Source of the DNA: Chenopodium formosanum
Taxonomy: Eukaryota > Streptophyta > Magnoliopsida > Caryophyllales > Amaranthaceae
Direction of reading: 5' to 3'
Assembly (NCBI GenBank): GCA_024500155.1
Contig: CM044857.1
Span: forward strand, 312,501 to 376,500
Length of the DNA stretch: 64,000 bases
Of the stretch, positions 60,901 through 64,000 are shown one piece after another. Below the pieces are notes generated by a model. That model was not told where the DNA came from, did no database searches, and saw only the letters and a program-made list of their open reading frames with translations. Within the stretch, counting starts at the first letter, position 1; each line of letters begins with the position of its first letter. The position numbers and the translations under genes are program-made.

Positions 60901-60986
60901 TCAAAGAGTGCCATGACTCAATGTGGGCTGGACATCTAGGCATTCAACGCACCCTGACTCTCTTGGAAGACACTTATTATTGGCCT
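54986..60986 (+). pseudogene. gag-pol of the gypsy element, with stops and a nested insertion
   Basis: A single frame runs from the ATG at 54986. It shows a coiled-coil N-terminus, a retrotransposon gag domain (DNFLWRIKRYFDAL to about 55800), a zinc knuckle CLLCGGPHWARECP (near 56082), and protease LIDTGATNNF (near 56333). Beyond the nested LTR come RT with SKLDLRSGYWQV, MPFGLTNAP and YLDDIVVYSDD (59700-59950), RNase H with HTDASDFAIGG and YTDN (60357-60555), and the integrase zinc-binding start with GHLGIQRTL...YYWP (60930-60986). In-frame stops occur at 55799-55801, 59643-59645, 60585-60587 and 60612-60614. The 2573 bp insertion plus 5 bp duplication shifts the frame by one, which matches the observed frames on each side. 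The copy is not functional. Confidence 0.9.
56917..59489 (+). mobile_element. Solo LTR inserted in the gypsy pol gene
   Basis: 2573 bp from TGTAATACCTCG to AGGGTGTTACA, with the 5 bp direct repeat CCACC on both sides (56912-56916 and 59490-59494). It contains a TATAAAT box (57185-57191) followed by a C+T-rich leader and a Gly/Ala/Pro-rich G+C patch (57310-57420). No retroelement protein is inside. Terminal inverted repeats plus TSD identify a solo LTR of a long-LTR element, probably gypsy (Tekay/Del-like by its ends). It is related to 16115-18446 in opposite orientation. Confidence 0.85.
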
Positions 60987-61780
60987 TGTAGGGTTTTATA
61001 GGTACTACGCAGCGGAAATAACATGAATCATATTCATACAGTACCTAATCCAAGGATCTAATGCATAACACATAAAGCACAAATAATCGTACCTTTGAAG
61101 CGTGATTCCACGTGCGATCGAGCAAGAACAAAGGGAGATAAAGAACCTCAAACGTGATTCCTCTACTTGGTCCACGGGCACAGATTAAGACCTCCACTAA
61201 TGCTAGTTAGTCGCAAAAGAACACTTCTATCGACCTTCTACGGAGATGAACGAACGATCAACTAGCCAAGAACCACCGCGCAACACCACGTGGGCCACTA
61301 GGGGTGGCCGGCCGTGGGTGAGAGGGGAGGAGAGAGGCGTGCGTGTGAGAGAGGGAGGATGAGGGCCTTTGGATGGTGGTTGCTTGATTCACAATTCACT
61401 GTATTGTCAATTGTGACTTGTATGTGCAACCCTAGGCAAGGCTATTATTTATAGATCGCATCTCTAAATAATAGTCCAAGTCCAAATCCAAGCCCACTTC
61501 CTAATCCCACTCAAACTATACTTAGCTCACTCATGCTTATGACTAATTGATTGCTCATGAGGCCCATTAATGGGCCTCTAACTTGCTTAACCCAATACCC
61601 TTGTGTGTGACCAATATAGGATCCATTCTAAAGGGCTTTGGGCCATTTGACTAGCCCAAAGATCATCTCTCATAGTCTAGCAACAGAGGATGACGCCCCA
61701 ATAGAATGAACTTATTATCTCCATAATAGTGATCCTTGATATATCTAGTAATTGCACTTATCGAAGACACAATTCCTTCA
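60987..61780 (-). repeat. 3' LTR of the copia element
   Basis: 794 bp. On the minus strand it begins TGAAGGAATTGTGTC and ends CCTATAAAACCCTACA, the TG...CA form. It contains a G+C-rich stretch at about 61290-61350. Confidence 0.75.
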
Positions 61781-61791
61781 ATCTCCCACTT
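61781..61791 (-). other. Polypurine tract of the copia element
   Basis: On the minus strand AAGTGGGAGAT directly precedes the LTR start. AGTGGGAGATTG is the usual copia polypurine tract and LTR junction. Confidence 0.8.
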
Positions 61792-62639
61792 GTCTGAGAC
61801 AAGTGCGCAATATTCAAATTCCTTAAGTCAATGTGTGTCGATTTGATAATATGATTGCATCTTATGTCGTGATCATATTAATCTACAAATCTTTTCTTGA
61901 AATCTGAGTTAGAATTACAAAACAAATGATTACTATGTAATCCATTTGAGCACGGCCATGCATTTTCTGAATTCTCCCTCTTCAAGAGGCCAAAACATGA
62001 CACATTCCTAATTTAATAGGTAGACTCTATCCAATCTTGTGGCAACCAAAGCTCCCACTCAACTTCTGAAATAACCAGGAAACACCCTTTATAATCTCTA
62101 GTTACGGGAAGACGTTTGAATGTACCACAGTTATATCATCCATTGAATGAAATCAATGTTCCACTCATGTCAAAGGAATCCACTAATATATCCGGAAGCT
62201 CTATACTTGAACTTCAAAGTTGGTCTATAGTTCGATCATGCATCATTCATGCATATCCATGTGATTGACCGAGTATCACTACACTCCTATAGCCCATGAA
62301 ACTGCGCTATCCAATCAATCTTAACATGCTAGTTCAGTATAAGAAATCATTTATGTCCACTTTAATGATTCCGAACTAGGAACTTAATAATATATGAATT
62401 TCGTTCACCTGTGGGGTTTCATTCAAAAGGTCATTAACCTAGTGAGCCCATCAATTCATAATTATTTTGGACATTTTATTTAATCTTGAAACCACGATTA
62501 AATAAGATTGAAACTTTGTTTCAATTGATAAACATAATTCTGCAAGCTAATGTATTTACTTTTGTAATATGCTTTCTCAAAACATCCACAACTAAAATTA
62601 CATAACTTGCTTCAATCCAAAAATCTTAGTATGACTCTC
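61792..62639. other. Internal copia DNA between pol and the polypurine tract
   Basis: No ORF or motif was recognised. It probably holds decayed RNase H coding sequence and the untranslated 3' part of the element. Confidence 0.4.
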
Positions 62640-63640
62640 ATACCTTGGTCATGGAAGGGGTTTAGTAAGTAGAGTTCATGAGACATTCTCATAAACATGA
62701 ATTTTGCAATTTCTAAATTTTATAATCATTTTATCTCCATACACTAAGAATTTTCCTTCGCCCTTTTGCAAAGAACTTAGGAATTTTTAATTTGTATTCC
62801 AACGTTACATTGGATTTCGATTGAAATCTATCATCACTTGTTAAAAACACGTGAATCAAATAGACGAGTATGGTCCATGGCATGCATGATGCATCCTTTG
62901 CGAATTGCATAAGCATCATCACTCAAAGTCTTAATTTCATCAATCCTTTCTCAAGGTATTGAATCATTAAGCAACGTGCCACGTCACATGGGATTGAAAC
63001 TTTTTTTCAATATAATGTTGAACCTAATAAGAATCTTATCAATATAAGCTTCTTAACCAAAACTCAAACATCCTTCGAGACCTATCTATATAGATCTTGA
63101 ATCCCAAATGTACTCATCATCCTCTTCAAGGTTTTTTCATACAAAATGCATTACCCACCACTTGACTCTTCAAGCAATGAATAATTGCTCTTTATACTAG
63201 ACCAAGAAGACTTCATAGCTCCCACTAAACATCTTGTACATACAAGACCTTTTCTTCATTTTACGAGAACATCAAACGATTTGATTAACTCACAAAATTA
63301 AGAACATTAACTCCCTGATGCTAACTTCAATCCATTATTGATATTATATGCATCCCTAGGATTATTGGATCTCTAAACTTTTGATTGTATCATATACAAA
63401 TCTTATTTCATGAACAATTTCAAGAAAGTGTTTTGAAATCCATCTACCAAATCTCATAAGGTAGAAATCACTAAAGTATCTTTAATAGATCTTTGCAACA
63501 TGACTAATGTAAAGGTTTCATTGTAATCATAGTCATACTATAAATTAATTGAATCCTTTAAGAAGTCTTTGCTTTAGTTAGAAAACATTTTTCTTTCTTG
63601 TCTGCTTTGCTTACAATGGGTTTCACCCAATTTAGGCAAA
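62640..63640 (-). pseudogene. Copia pol remnants (reverse transcriptase to RNase H)
   Basis: Broken minus-strand reading frames show copia RT landmarks in the right order: YDYNETF (near 63530), a block like DVKTAFL/DLYM (near 63430), CVYKMFSGS (near 63220), AYIDKILIRFN (near 63040), a block like the RPD..YA region (near 62880), and SDDRFQSKSN then LKIPKFFAKGRRKILSVW (62731-62850). Many stops and deletions, including apparent loss of the YVDD catalytic segment, mark an old copy. Confidence 0.65.
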
Positions 63641-64000
63641 TTATTCAAGTGTCATACACTTGCTTACAGATTTAGAATCTATTTCAGATTTCCTGGTTTT
63701 AAACCACTTGGAGTTATAACTTGTCAAATCATCTTTATTACTTGCATAATCATAATGTTCCAAAATAAATATTTTAGAACTCTTAGTCAATATGAAATCA
63801 TATTTCTTTGGCTAAGTTTTACATATGCTAGTCATCATTGTGGGTTTTTATGCAACAATTGAAACTCATACAACAACTTTGTTTAGTTTTCAATGAGAAA
63901 TGACAATAGAGGATGTGCACTTGGAATGTACTACCTTCGACACATGGTTATTAATCCCATTATACTTAATGAGACCACGCGTTGTCATTTGTATCATGAG
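63641..64000. other. Copia element, upstream pol region
   Basis: This part should precede RT in the element (integrase side), but the frames are too decayed to assign a domain. The window ends inside the element. Confidence 0.35.

Larger units (their letters stand above)
54124..60986 (+). mobile_element. Ty3/gypsy retrotransposon (5' part; continues beyond nested copia)
   Basis: The left LTR (54124-54899), primer site TGGTATCAGAGC (54902-54913), gag, protease, reverse transcriptase, RNase H and the start of integrase follow in gypsy order. The element is split by a solo LTR (56917-59489) and then by a copia element at 60987, right after the integrase motif YYWP. Its 3' part and right LTR lie outside the window. 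Confidence 0.9.
60987..64000 (-). mobile_element. Decayed Ty1/copia retrotransposon, minus orientation
   Basis: The right-hand LTR, in element sense the 3' LTR, is at 60987-61780. It is followed by the polypurine tract, and then, on the minus strand, by pol remnants to about 63640. The element runs out of the window. It was inserted into the integrase region of the gypsy element (flank GGCCT at 60982-60986; the partner flank is not visible). Confidence 0.8.

Overview
This is a stretch of AT-rich plant nuclear DNA. Genes are split by GT-AG introns, some several kb long. The encoded proteins are plant-specific: an ER-stress bZIP60 factor, the alpha subunit of pyrophosphate-dependent phosphofructokinase, a COQ8/ABC1 kinase and a UGT74-type glucosyltransferase. 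Plant MITEs, a FAR1-type transposase and Ty1/copia and Ty3/gypsy elements fill much of the rest. Style and protein similarity suggest a eudicot with a TE-rich genome, perhaps Caryophyllales, but the sequence alone does not fix the species.

Layout. 0.5-2.7 kb: bZIP60 (+), three exons, with an IRE1-type hairpin and two overlapping reading frames in the last exon. 2.7-6.2 kb: spacer with a short tandem repeat, a MITE and a possible Helitron. 6.4-14.5 kb: PFP alpha (+), 19 exons, 617 codons. 15.6-21.5 kb: an LTR retrotransposon with AATTA target duplication that has lost gag-pol, carries a decayed antisense ORF and contains a nested 2.3 kb element. 22.8-33.9 kb: COQ8-like kinase (-), 8 exons, 624 codons, with two MITEs in introns. 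35.5-37.7 kb: a 2.2 kb foldback element with arms of about 0.8 kb. 39.4-42.6 kb: UGT74-like glucosyltransferase (+), two exons. 42.9-43.9 kb: a palindromic repeat and a Tourist-like MITE.

44.7 kb to the window end is a nested transposon stack. A Mutator-like element carries a FAR1-type transposase gene (+, broken by frameshifts) that converges on a Ulp1-protease-like gene (-). A Ty3/gypsy element begins at 54124 within the 5' part of the Ulp1 gene. That element is interrupted by a 2573 bp solo LTR (CCACC target duplication) and then by a minus-oriented, decayed Ty1/copia element starting at 60987. The right ends of the MULE, gypsy and copia elements lie outside the window.

The four host genes are functionally unrelated (ER stress, glycolysis, ubiquinone or lipid-quinone biology, small-molecule glucosylation), as is usual in plants. 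The most unusual material is the convergent transposase/Ulp1 pair with its repeated ATGAACATTT-type motif in introns and spacer, the foldback element, and the gag-pol-less element with an antisense ORF.
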